From NCBI RefSeq assembly GCF_004341845.1, contig NZ_SLVB01000007.1, forward strand, positions 1 to 64,000: a stretch of DNA of 64,000 nt, read 5' to 3'. This document shows positions 8,204 to 16,265 of the stretch, piece by piece; the stretch's first letter is position 1; every line of letters begins with the position of its first letter. The notes under the pieces were generated by a model. It did no database searches. It worked only from the letters and a program-made list of their open reading frames with translations, and was not told the DNA's origin. Origin of the DNA: Novosphingobium sp. PhB165 (GTDB taxonomy: Bacteria > Pseudomonadota > Alphaproteobacteria > Sphingomonadales > Sphingomonadaceae). Position numbers and translations under genes: made by a program.

Positions 8204-9301
8204 GTGGCCGATGCCCTCATTCTGGGCGGAGGCCTTGCGGGCAGCGCCGCCGCGTGCCTGATCGCGCGCGACGGCAAACATGTGAGCCTGCTGGAACGCG
8301 AGACCGGCCCGCATCACAAGGTCTGCGGCGAATTCCTGTCGATCGAGGCGGTCGGCCATCTGCACCAGCTGGGTGTCGATCCTCTTGCGCTCGGCGCCGT
8401 GCCGATTGAGCGGATCCGCGTCGTGCAAGGGCACCATGACGTGGAGGCCGCCCTGCCCTTCACGGCGCTTGGCCTCAGCCGTTTCACGCTCGACGAGGCA
8501 CTGATCGCCAAAGCCGAGACGTATGGCGCCCACGTCGAACGCGGCGTGCGGGTACTGGAGCTAAGCGGACGTACCGCGCGCACGACGCGGGGGGAGCGCG
8601 AAGGCCGCCGCGTCCTGCTCGCCACCGGTAAGCTACCCGTTCGCGAACAGGGCGTGGTCCTTTCCGGCCGCGCCGAAGACGGCTTCGTCGGCTTCAAGAT
8701 GCACTACCGCCTCACGCCGGCAGCCGCGCGGCAACTGGCGGGAACGATCGTGCTGGCACTGTTCGACGGCGGCTACGCGGGCCTTCAGCTCGTGGAGGAT
8801 GAGCGGGCCAACCTCTGCCTCATACTGCGCCGCAAGACGTTCTCGCAGCTGGGCGGGGACTGGACGGCGGTGCGCGGATGGTTCGAAAGCAATCCCGTGC
8901 TGCAACGGATACTGGCAGATGGCGATGCCCTGTTCGAAAAGCCGGTGGCGGTCGCCAACCTGACTTACGGCCTGCCGTCCCGCGACCACGCCGAAGGACC
9001 GGCGCTGAGCCTGGGCGACCGCTGGGCGATGACGCCCTCGCTTACTGGCGACGGCATGGCCATAGCCCTGCGCAGCGCCTTTCTCGCGGCGCAATGCGTC
9101 CTTTCGGAAGCGGATGCCGCATCCTATCATCGCCGGCTTGCGGCCCAGACACGCCGCCAGATTACCCGTGCAATGGTCCTTCAGAACGGGCTGGAATCAT
9201 CGGCGCTCCGCTTCGCCGCATATTGGCTGGCGCGCCTTCACCCCCCTCTTCTTACCCGCGCAGCCCATGCAACGCGGCTGCCTGCCTGGAACGAAGCCTA
9301 G
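8204..9301 (+). CDS. FAD-dependent oxidoreductase / monooxygenase-like tailoring enzyme
   Basis: A 365-residue flavoprotein of the geranylgeranyl-reductase / p-hydroxybenzoate-hydroxylase fold. The dinucleotide motif is at the N terminus (ALILGGGLAGSAAACLI), followed by LLERETGPHHKVCGEFLS; a second FAD contact is in LGDRWAMTPSLTGDGMAIALRSA. The GTG start at 8204 lies one base after the PKS stop. As the last gene of the cluster it probably hydroxylates or reduces the product of the type III PKS. The exact reaction cannot be told from sequence. Homologous flavoproteins accompany type III PKS genes in other bacteria. Confidence 0.85.
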   Translation: MADALILGGGLAGSAAACLIARDGKHVSLLERETGPHHKVCGEFLSIEAVGHLHQLGVDPLALGAVPIERIRVVQGHHDVEAALPFTALGLSRFTLDEALIAKAETYGAHVERGVRVLELSGRTARTTRGEREGRRVLLATGKLPVREQGVVLSGRAEDGFVGFKMHYRLTPAAARQLAGTIVLALFDGGYAGLQLVEDERANLCLILRRKTFSQLGGDWTAVRGWFESNPVLQRILADGDALFEKPVAVANLTYGLPSRDHAEGPALSLGDRWAMTPSLTGDGMAIALRSAFLAAQCVLSEADAASYHRRLAAQTRRQITRAMVLQNGLESSALRFAAYWLARLHPPLLTRAAHATRLPAWNEA

Positions 9302-9634
9302 CAGCACTCTTTTGAGAAGCCGGCAACGGCAGCACTCCTACAAAGCCAAGGCCCTCAATGAAGAACGGGGCCATCATTCCGCATCCTTTGGCGCAACTGG
9401 CCGATGATCTTCCGAGACTCGCGCTTCCGGGCGGTTTGCAAGACGTAGATCCTTCCGGGTCAATCAATGAACCCCGATCCACCGACCAAGCTTCTCGGTT
9501 GGCATTTCTCACTACTTGCGTGAAAATATTGGCGGATTTAATCTGCGGGTCGCCATATTTTATGGACAGATGCCGTGAACATTTCGTGATGCATTCACTG
9601 AAATTGCCCGAAGATCAGCGGAGAGGGGTCCACA
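9302..9634. other. Spacer between PKS locus and adenylation/acyltransferase gene
   Basis: About 330 bases with no gene I can support. Composition turns AT-richer from about 9500, consistent with a promoter for the downstream gene, whose GTG start has GGAGAGGGG directly in front. No clear terminator hairpin or operator was found. A frame from 9358 stays open into the next gene but shows no domain and would overlap it by 62 bases, so I do not call it. Confidence 0.45.
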
Positions 9635-12097
9635 GTGCAACACCAGAAGCTGACAGCCGTAGCGCTCATTACGCGAAATTCTCTCTCCTATATTGAAAGC
9701 GTATTTTCGCTTAATGAAGCTCGTCAGCTTATCGTCAACGTTCCCGACGAATCGTTTGCCCATGCCTTGACCGGATTGGACATCGAACGCTGCATCACCC
9801 CCGAAGAAGGCGGTGGCTGGTTTGTTGCAAGTCATCCTCTGATCCGGGCCGATCTTCCGGCTCAGGTTACCTATACTTCGGGTACGGAGGGCAAACCCAA
9901 GGGTATTGTCCTGACCTATGCCAATCTCGCGGATGCCTCGGAACGCATAATAAACCAGATGGAGTTGACGTCTGACGTGCGTGAGTATGTGGGCGTGCCG
10001 GTTAACTACAGTTTCGGTTTTGCGCGCATACGCGCCGTCAGCGCGGTGGGCGGCCAGGCCTATCTGCCGCCACGCGGTTTCGATCCCCTCGAACTATCGC
10101 GAATGCTCAAGTCAGGCGAAGTCAACGCCCTGTCTGCGGTTCCCACGCTTCTGCGGATATTGCTTCAGGCGAAGGCCGTGATCGGTGACGCCGGCAAGAA
10201 GCTGCGCTGGATGGAAATCGGTTCGCAATACATGTCCGCGGCTGAAAAGCGCGAGATTCGTGAACTCTTTCCCAATGCCCGGATCGTTCAGCACTACGGC
10301 CTCACCGAAGCGTCCCGCAGCACTTTCCTGCGGATCTCGGAAGTTCCGGACGAATTGCTGGAATCGGTCGGTACGGCCGTCGGCGCGACCGAGGTGGCCA
10401 TATCCGAAGAGGGGCGCATCCGTATTCGTGGTCCTCACGTTGCCCGCTGGCGCCTGGATTCCGAAGCCTTGCTGGACCTTTGCGGCCCCGATGGCTGGCT
10501 GGAAACCAACGACCTGGGGCACATCAAAGACGGCCAACTTTATTACGACGGCAGGGCAGATGATCTGATCAACGTCGGCGGTATAAAGATCAACCCGGAT
10601 ACACTTGAGGCACGGATTGGTCAAAATCTGAGGCAAGGCGGCAAGATCATCGTGACCAAGGTGCCTGACGCACTTCGCGGCGAAGGTATTCTGGTGGCGG
10701 CAGAGACGCCTGACATTACCACCGATCAACTCCACTTTGCTTCGGCAGAGGCTCTGAAAGAGCTTGGAATTGTTGCAGGCGATGCCTTGCACGTAAGGAT
10801 CGTGTCCGCCCTTCCGCGGACAGCGACGGGCAAGCCCTTGCGCCGCCTTCTGGCCGATGAATTTGTGGAGGCAGGCAAAGTCGCCGCCGCGGCTCCCGTT
10901 TCAGCTCAGGCGGTTGAAGCAGAGCCTTGCGACGTACTGGGCTTCTTCCGGCAATTCTTCCCCGGTCGACGCATCGGGCCGAATGACAGCTTCGAGACCA
11001 TGGGAGGAGACTCCCTCAGCTACATCCAGTTTTCGCTCGGACTTGAGGAGCGCTTCGGCGCTCTGCCCGACGGGTGGGAATCGATGACCATTGAACAACT
11101 GGAAAAGCGCGCGGGGACCAGCGAACGAGGAGGATGGCGCAAGCTGGACGCCTCCACGTTGACGCGCGCATTCTTCATGTTGTGCATTGTTGCCGAGCAT
11201 CTCGATACATTCATCTACAGCAAGAATTGGGGCGCTGCCTATTTCCTGTTCATGCTGGGCGGTTACAGCATCATCCGCTTCCAATGGCCGGAAATCAGCA
11301 GAACCGGCAAAGTCGATACGATCTTCGGAACCGTGCTCAACGTCGCCATTCCGACGATCCTGGTCGTCGCCTTTATGCAGAGTTGGGCCAGAACGTTCGA
11401 ACTGAAGCCTTTGCTGCTGATCTCGAACTGGTTCGATCCCAGCCAATATCATATCGCGTACTACTATTTTGCGGAAATATACATTCAGCTGATACTCGTA
11501 GTGGCTGTGATGCTTTCGTTCTCGAAAATTCGTACGGCCATTACGAATAGCCCCATGGTTTTCTGCACCGCCTTTGTGGTTATTGCGACTATTGCAAGCT
11601 GGATGGTCGAGCGGGTCTGGGATACGAACTATCTCTACCATCGTACGCCTATCTGGTACCTGTGGACGGTCGCCGCAGGCATGTTGATGGGCTGCGCACG
11701 GGATCGTCAAAACCGGGTCGTGGCCATGGTGATCGTGAGCACCGCGGTTTTGATCCATCACGGCTACACCTCGGCCAGCGCCTACATCATCGGCGGCGCG
11801 GCGCTGTTGCTCTTTGGCACCGCGATCAAGGTGCCCTCGGTGGTAAAGTCGATAGTATCCGAGATCGCCGGCTCGTCGATGTTCATATATCTCAGCCACG
11901 CACAAGTCCGGTCGATAGTCATCCGGCTGTTTCATGGACCGAGGCCGTGGATTGCCTTTTACGTCGCCATCGGGTTCGGCATTGTCTTTGCCCACTCGTA
12001 CCACTGGGTCGATCGCAAGGTGCGTGTGTTCCTGAGCACCTATCGGGGCAGGGTGAACGCCGGTGGCATACCCAAGGACGCCCTGCTGCGCGGGTGA
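9635..12097 (+). CDS. Three-part protein: adenylation domain, carrier domain, membrane acyltransferase-3 domain
   Basis: An 820-residue fusion. Residues 1-410 form an ANL adenylating domain: YTSGTEGKPKGI at 80-91, QHYGLTEASR at 219-228, YYDGRADDLINVGGIKI at 303-319, and the A10 lysine Lys400 in LPRTATGKPLRR. It is short at its N terminus: the P-loop sits near residue 82 instead of about 150-190. Residues 430-495 are a carrier domain with Ser460 in MGGDSLSYIQ. From about 507 to 800 lie around ten hydrophobic segments. The first carries Arg511 and His522 spaced exactly as in acyltransferase-3 proteins (R-x10-H). I infer that the protein activates a carboxylic or amino acid, loads it on its own carrier arm at the inner membrane face, and passes it to a membrane or exported acceptor, by analogy with DltA-DltC-DltB, though the membrane partner is a different fold. 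Substrate is unknown. GTG start after GGAGAGGGG. Confidence 0.82.
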   Translation: MQHQKLTAVALITRNSLSYIESVFSLNEARQLIVNVPDESFAHALTGLDIERCITPEEGGGWFVASHPLIRADLPAQVTYTSGTEGKPKGIVLTYANLADASERIINQMELTSDVREYVGVPVNYSFGFARIRAVSAVGGQAYLPPRGFDPLELSRMLKSGEVNALSAVPTLLRILLQAKAVIGDAGKKLRWMEIGSQYMSAAEKREIRELFPNARIVQHYGLTEASRSTFLRISEVPDELLESVGTAVGATEVAISEEGRIRIRGPHVARWRLDSEALLDLCGPDGWLETNDLGHIKDGQLYYDGRADDLINVGGIKINPDTLEARIGQNLRQGGKIIVTKVPDALRGEGILVAAETPDITTDQLHFASAEALKELGIVAGDALHVRIVSALPRTATGKPLRRLLADEFVEAGKVAAAAPVSAQAVEAEPCDVLGFFRQFFPGRRIGPNDSFETMGGDSLSYIQFSLGLEERFGALPDGWESMTIEQLEKRAGTSERGGWRKLDASTLTRAFFMLCIVAEHLDTFIYSKNWGAAYFLFMLGGYSIIRFQWPEISRTGKVDTIFGTVLNVAIPTILVVAFMQSWARTFELKPLLLISNWFDPSQYHIAYYYFAEIYIQLILVVAVMLSFSKIRTAITNSPMVFCTAFVVIATIASWMVERVWDTNYLYHRTPIWYLWTVAAGMLMGCARDRQNRVVAMVIVSTAVLIHHGYTSASAYIIGGAALLLFGTAIKVPSVVKSIVSEIAGSSMFIYLSHAQVRSIVIRLFHGPRPWIAFYVAIGFGIVFAHSYHWVDRKVRVFLSTYRGRVNAGGIPKDALLRG

Positions 12098-12126
12098 AGC
12101 AGCGGCTGTTTCGAAGGGCCGAGAGG

Positions 12127-12429
12127 TCAGTAGAAGCGCGGTATCGGACCCCATTGCGGGGTCCGATCAGGTAAATCGACCTCGACTTCGTCCACCCAGC
12201 ACCAGCCCCATCCCTCGGGCGGATCATAGCCTTCGATGATGGGATGGTGCGTCTCGCGGAAATGGGCGCGGGCGTGGCGGTGAGGGGATTCGTCGCAGCA
12301 GCCGACATGGCCGCAGCTGCGGCACAGGCGCAAATGGACCCACGGGCTGCCGATCTTCAGGCACTCTTCGCAGCCCTTGGCGCTGGGAGTGACTTCGTTG
12401 ATGGTCATGCTGTGCGAACATCCCGTCAT
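12127..12429 (-). CDS. UBP-type zinc-finger protein
   Basis: A 100-residue protein that is essentially one UBP-type zinc finger. Cys and His pairs are in CSHSMTI, GCEECLKIG, LRLCRSCGHVGCCDES, PHRHARAHFRETHHPIIEGY. In eukaryotes this fold binds the free C-terminal tail of ubiquitin; in bacteria the ligand is not known. Its start overlaps the stop of the cNMP/thioredoxin-reductase-like gene by four bases, so the two are coupled and likely work together, perhaps in redox or stress signalling. The C-terminal tail (WCWVDEVEVDLP) is common in bacterial members. Confidence 0.85.
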   Translation of the reverse strand: MTGCSHSMTINEVTPSAKGCEECLKIGSPWVHLRLCRSCGHVGCCDESPHRHARAHFRETHHPIIEGYDPPEGWGWCWVDEVEVDLPDRTPQWGPIPRFY

Positions 12430-14066
12430 GGCGCGTCCTTCCGATTGGTGGCGAACATCGTATGGATCTGGGAAACCACCGCCGCGCCCTCTCCAACGGC
12501 GGCGGCGACCCGCTTTGTCGAACCGGCCCGAACGTCGCCGATGGCGAAGACGCCGGGCATCGTCGTTTCGAGCGGCAGATGGCCATGCCCGGTCACGACG
12601 AAGCCGTGGTTATCCCTTTCCAGTCCCGGCGGCAGCCAGCCCGAATTGGGATCGGCACCGATGAACAGGAACATGTGACGCAGGGCCTGCTGGTGAAGCG
12701 TACCATCCGCATTGTACCGGATAGTCGCACCCGCCAGTCCGCCAACGACGTCACCCTCCAGCGCCACCACTTCGGCGCCGACATGCAGTTCGACATTGGG
12801 CAACTGGGCTATCCGGTCGATCAGGTAGCGTGACATCGTATCGGCAAGATCGCGCCGCACGATCATGTGCAGCTTCTTCACCTGCGGCGCGAGAAAGACC
12901 ACGGCCTGCCCTGCCGAGTTGCCGCCGCCGACCAGGGCAATCTCCTCGCCCGCGCAGAGCCGCGCCTCGATGGGTGAGACCCAGTAGGATACGCCCGCCC
13001 CTTCGAAGCGTTCCAGCCCCTCGATCGCAAGGCGCCGATAGCGTGCGCCCGAGGCGACCACCACAGCGCGCGCCTGCACGCCATGCCCACCTGCGAGTTG
13101 CAGAGACAGATGGTCGCCGTTCCGCTTCAGATCTTCCACTTCGGCCGGAATCGCCATCTGCGCGCCGAATTTGAGCGCCTGGTTGAAGGCCCGCCCCGCC
13201 AGCGCGTGCCCGGAAATGCCGGTGGGGAAGCCGAGGTAATTCTCGATCCGCGCCGAGGCACCCGCCTGTCCGCCCATGCTACGCGCATCGAGCACGACCA
13301 CAGATAGTCCTTCCGAAGCGGCATAGACCGCTGCGGCAAGGCCCGCCGGACCGGCGCCGACGATCATCACATCGTTTACTACATCGGGATCGATCTGCGC
13401 GGAAAGGCCAAGGCAAGCCGCCAGATCGGTCTCGCGCGGGCGGCGCAGGATCGGGCCGGTCGGGCAGACGACCAGCGGATATTCCGCGGGATCCACGCCC
13501 AGCCGCTCGACCATCGCCTTGCCCTCGCCGTCCTCGCTCACGTCGAGGACGAGATAGGGGTAACCGCTGCGACGCAGGAATTCGCCCAGCCTGACCACAT
13601 CCGGGCTGCCCGGTACGCCAATCAGAACCGTGCCGGCGCCGCCCTCCTCGATAAGCCCCACGCGGCGCAGGATCAGGGCCCGCATGACCGTCTCGCCCAG
13701 TTCAGCCGAGCCGATCATCAGCGCCCGCAAATGCGCGGCATCGATCGGGATCGCCGTGCAACCATCCGGTCCGGCCCGCCCGCCCGCGATCGAGGGGCGA
13801 CCGGCCAATTGATTGATCTCGCCCGTGAATTGGCCGGGACCATGGGTGGTGACATGGGCTTCCCGGCTCAACCCGTCGCGGCGCTGGACCTCGATATGCC
13901 CCGCGAGCACCAGCCAGGTGGGCGAATCCCGGTCGCCAATGGAATAAACCGCATCGCCGGGGGCGAAAACGCGCTCCGGCCCACTCGCGAAACGCCGCGC
14001 GGCGGCCACTTCGGCAGCGCCAAGCACCGGGAACATCTGGTATTCGCGACTCGAGATCGTGCTCAT
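12426..14066 (-). CDS. cNMP-binding / thioredoxin-fold / thioredoxin-reductase-like flavoprotein
   Basis: A 546-residue protein in three parts: a cyclic-nucleotide-binding fold at about 10-130 (VFAPGDAVYSIGDRDSPTWLVLAGHIEV), a thioredoxin-like segment at about 145-215 and a thioredoxin-reductase-type FAD/NADPH module from about 230. The FAD motif is VGAGPAGLAAA, the NADPH motif VGGGNSAGQA, and GVFAIGDVRAGSTKRV closes the FAD site. The redox pair that follows GVSY in true thioredoxin reductases is replaced by W-V-S-P, so it cannot reduce thioredoxin by the usual CxxC route. It is coupled to the UBP zinc-finger gene. A sensor or NAD(P)H oxidase role under cyclic-nucleotide control is inference. 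Confidence 0.85.
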   Translation of the reverse strand: MSTISSREYQMFPVLGAAEVAAARRFASGPERVFAPGDAVYSIGDRDSPTWLVLAGHIEVQRRDGLSREAHVTTHGPGQFTGEINQLAGRPSIAGGRAGPDGCTAIPIDAAHLRALMIGSAELGETVMRALILRRVGLIEEGGAGTVLIGVPGSPDVVRLGEFLRRSGYPYLVLDVSEDGEGKAMVERLGVDPAEYPLVVCPTGPILRRPRETDLAACLGLSAQIDPDVVNDVMIVGAGPAGLAAAVYAASEGLSVVVLDARSMGGQAGASARIENYLGFPTGISGHALAGRAFNQALKFGAQMAIPAEVEDLKRNGDHLSLQLAGGHGVQARAVVVASGARYRRLAIEGLERFEGAGVSYWVSPIEARLCAGEEIALVGGGNSAGQAVVFLAPQVKKLHMIVRRDLADTMSRYLIDRIAQLPNVELHVGAEVVALEGDVVGGLAGATIRYNADGTLHQQALRHMFLFIGADPNSGWLPPGLERDNHGFVVTGHGHLPLETTMPGVFAIGDVRAGSTKRVAAAVGEGAAVVSQIHTMFATNRKDAP

Positions 14067-14194
14067 GCCAGTCTCCTGCCGAGGTTCCGATCGTTCCGGA
14101 TGCCCTATCGGAGCGTAACCGACCTTTTAATCGAGCGCTATTCTCTCTCTCGTCATGATAGATTGGCTTGTGGTTCAGCGTTTCAGTTTATGCC

Positions 14195-14464
14195 CTAGGG
14201 CGTAAACTCATAAACGGCGCCATCGAGGTTTGAGGCAAAATGGTTCAGCGCCAGGAAGGAAGACGAAGGAATATGTCGATATTTCAAGTCTTCCTGACGC
14301 AGCGATGGACCATTTTGGCCAAATCCCGAAGGGACGCCCAAATGGCTTCCATCTCGAACCAAAGCGGCCTCGGACGGGCAACCAGCCCGCCCGGCGGCCC
14401 CTTCGGCCCGAGATGTTCGCCATTTGGGCGCCTCGATGGCGCCGTTTATGAGTTTACGCCCTAG
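14195..14464. mobile_element. MITE-like element, 270 bp, 34-bp perfect terminal inverted repeats
   Basis: Positions 14195-14228 and 14431-14464 are exact reverse complements over 34 bases, including CTAGGGCGTAAACTCATAAA at the left end. If the outer CTAG on each side is the target duplication (14195-14198 and 14461-14464), the repeats are 30 bases starting with GGGCG... or GGCG.... The interior has no transposase motif, so it would be a non-autonomous element moved in trans. CTAG fits the YTAR duplications of the IS5 group, but that family assignment is inference. The right CTAG supplies the TAG stop codon of the ferredoxin gene. Similar copies elsewhere in the genome would confirm it. Confidence 0.85.
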
Positions 14465-14667
14465 TCAACGGAAGAGTCGTCAACGAGGAAAATCGCCCGC
14501 GCAGGGCAGCGGTCGACCGCCCGATGCACCATATCCTCGAATTCCGCAGGCACCTCACCGACCAGCACGGTAGCATAGCCGTCGTCGTGCAACTCGAACG
14601 CTTCGGGACAAAGCCCCACGCAGATCCCGAAACCGGCGCATAGATCCGGATCGACACGGACTTTCAT
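14461..14667 (-). CDS. P450-associated ferredoxin
   Basis: A 68-residue single-cluster ferredoxin. Cluster ligands are Cys10 and Cys16 (DLCAGFGICVGLCPEAF) and Cys54 (DRCPARAIF). The position that would be the second Cys of a [4Fe-4S] site is Gly13, as in [3Fe-4S] ferredoxins that feed bacterial P450s; Cys20 is an extra cysteine. The start overlaps the P450 stop by four bases, so it is the coupled electron donor of that P450. Its TAG stop lies in the CTAG at the edge of the MITE-like element, so the insertion sits exactly at the gene's end and left the coding part whole. Confidence 0.9.
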   Translation of the reverse strand: MKVRVDPDLCAGFGICVGLCPEAFELHDDGYATVLVGEVPAEFEDMVHRAVDRCPARAIFLVDDSSVD

Positions 14668-15980
14668 CGCGCAACAGCCTCCACCGGGTCAAACTCCAGA
14701 TTGATGTGCGTCAGTCCGCGCAGAATGAAGGTTGGCAGATAGCTGTAGCGGCGTGCGTCGCGCGGGCCGTGAACTTTCTCGGAAATGCGAATGTCGCTGG
14801 TCCGATCGAACATGCGGTTGAGGCTGACGACCGCCTCCGCCCGCGCCAGCGGAGCGCCGGGGCAGGCATGACGACCGGCACCGAATGCCACGTGGAGCCG
14901 GGCATTCTTGCGGGCCATGTCGAATTCGCCGGGGTTTTCGAACTTGCGGGAATCCCGGTTGGCCGCGCTGTTCGAGATATAGAGGAAGCTGCCGGCGGCG
15001 ATATCGACCCCGCCAAGGGTCGTCGGCTTCTTGGCCAGTCGGAAGTCGCCTTTGACCGGGCCCTCGATGCGCAGGCATTCCTCGACGAAATTGGGGATGA
15101 GGCTGCGGTCTTCGCGAAGGCGCTGCTGGAGGTCCGGCCGCTCGCCGATCACCTGGAAAGCGTAGCTGAGCAACCGCACCGTGGTTTCCTGCCCGGCGGC
15201 GAACAAGTTGGCCGCAATGCGGGCGACGTCGATCGGTTCCGGCACCTCGCCGCCGGGGAATGTCGCCTTGGCGAGGCCGGTCAGGATATCCTCCTTGGGA
15301 TTGGTCCTGCGGTCCGCGATATAGGCCGAGAACGTATCGTACAGCCACTGCAACGGCGAGTGATGAACGCCTCCGTCGGTGCCGCCGACCACGGCGCCGC
15401 CACTCTCCTGCTCCACGCGAATGAGGTGCTTGCGGAACTCGACCCGATCCTCAGGCGGCACGCCGAGCAGGTCCGATACGACAAGCACGGCGAAGGGCTG
15501 CGCGAAGGCATCCATGAACTCGCACTCGCCGCGCGCAAGGAAGGTGTCGATCTGCTCGTCCGCCAGCTTCCACATGAACTCCTCATTTTCCCTGAGGCGC
15601 TTCGGCGTGATGAGCGACATCAGCAGCGACCGGTGCATGGTGTGCACCGGCGGATCCATCGTCGGAAGCTGATCGCTGAACGGCGTCTGATCGCGATAGG
15701 CTTCGATCAGTTCGGAAACATCTTCGTTTTCATGCCCCTCGAACGGAATGGGGCAGCCTGCGAACGGTCCAGTCGTCGACATGCAGGAAGAGAAGCGAGC
15801 GGGATCGTTATAGACCTCAAGGGCTTCGTCATAGCCGGTGACCATGATGATGCCCTGATGCGGCTCACGCACTACCGGAGACTGGTCTCTCAGATAGTCG
15901 AAATAGGGGTACGGGTCGTTGACGAACCGGTCGCTGCGGAAGAAATCATGCTCCTCAAACGCGTGGGGCGTGTCGTTCAT
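14664..15980 (-). CDS. Cytochrome P450
   Basis: A 438-residue soluble bacterial P450. The heme-binding loop is FGAGRHACPGAPLARAE with Cys373 as iron ligand; the I-helix oxygen groove is AAGQETT (residues 261-267) and the K-helix ExxR is Glu301-Arg304. In the I-helix the usual acidic residue before Thr is a Glu, with two threonines. I chose ATG at 15980, which has AGGAGAG eight bases upstream; an in-frame start at 16088 would add an unlikely 36-residue leader. It is translated with the ferredoxin downstream; a ferredoxin reductase is not in view. Substrate is unknown. The long insert with FPGGEVPEPIDVARIAANLF is typical of CYP families acting on terpenoid, steroid or fatty substrates. Confidence 0.92.
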   Translation of the reverse strand: MNDTPHAFEEHDFFRSDRFVNDPYPYFDYLRDQSPVVREPHQGIIMVTGYDEALEVYNDPARFSSCMSTTGPFAGCPIPFEGHENEDVSELIEAYRDQTPFSDQLPTMDPPVHTMHRSLLMSLITPKRLRENEEFMWKLADEQIDTFLARGECEFMDAFAQPFAVLVVSDLLGVPPEDRVEFRKHLIRVEQESGGAVVGGTDGGVHHSPLQWLYDTFSAYIADRRTNPKEDILTGLAKATFPGGEVPEPIDVARIAANLFAAGQETTVRLLSYAFQVIGERPDLQQRLREDRSLIPNFVEECLRIEGPVKGDFRLAKKPTTLGGVDIAAGSFLYISNSAANRDSRKFENPGEFDMARKNARLHVAFGAGRHACPGAPLARAEAVVSLNRMFDRTSDIRISEKVHGPRDARRYSYLPTFILRGLTHINLEFDPVEAVAR

Positions 15981-16265
15981 GGTCTCTCCTCTGGCGTCGC
16001 CGGAATGTTCACGGTCTATGTTTGGCTGATAGCCGATCGGGCATATAGCAATGACGCCGGAGACCAGCCACAAGCCCGGTTTGGACACAAATACTCATCG
16101 CCTGAACGATCAGCCCCATTTTTTGGCCTTTGTCCAAAGAATGGAGAAACGGTCGGCAGAGTCCCGGGAATAAGCGGCCAAGTAACGCAGACAGGCGCGC
16201 AATCACCACGGTTCGGCCGGTATGGGTCTTCCGCGCTTCGCCAAAGGCGCGGTATATGCGCGCCA

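Noticed and set aside
9358..9696. 112-residue frame before the adenylation fusion
   Set aside because: No domain, and it overlaps the real start by 62 bases; its content does not supply the missing N-terminal part of the adenylation domain.
14208..14464. Short frames inside the MITE-like element
   Set aside because: No transposase motif on either strand and the frames are bounded by the inverted repeats, so they are not treated as genes.
14706..16265. Plus-strand extension in frame with the cell-wall hydrolase
   Set aside because: It lies opposite the P450 gene; P450 motifs are unmistakable and the extension has no domain. The hydrolase begins near 16266 or 16311.
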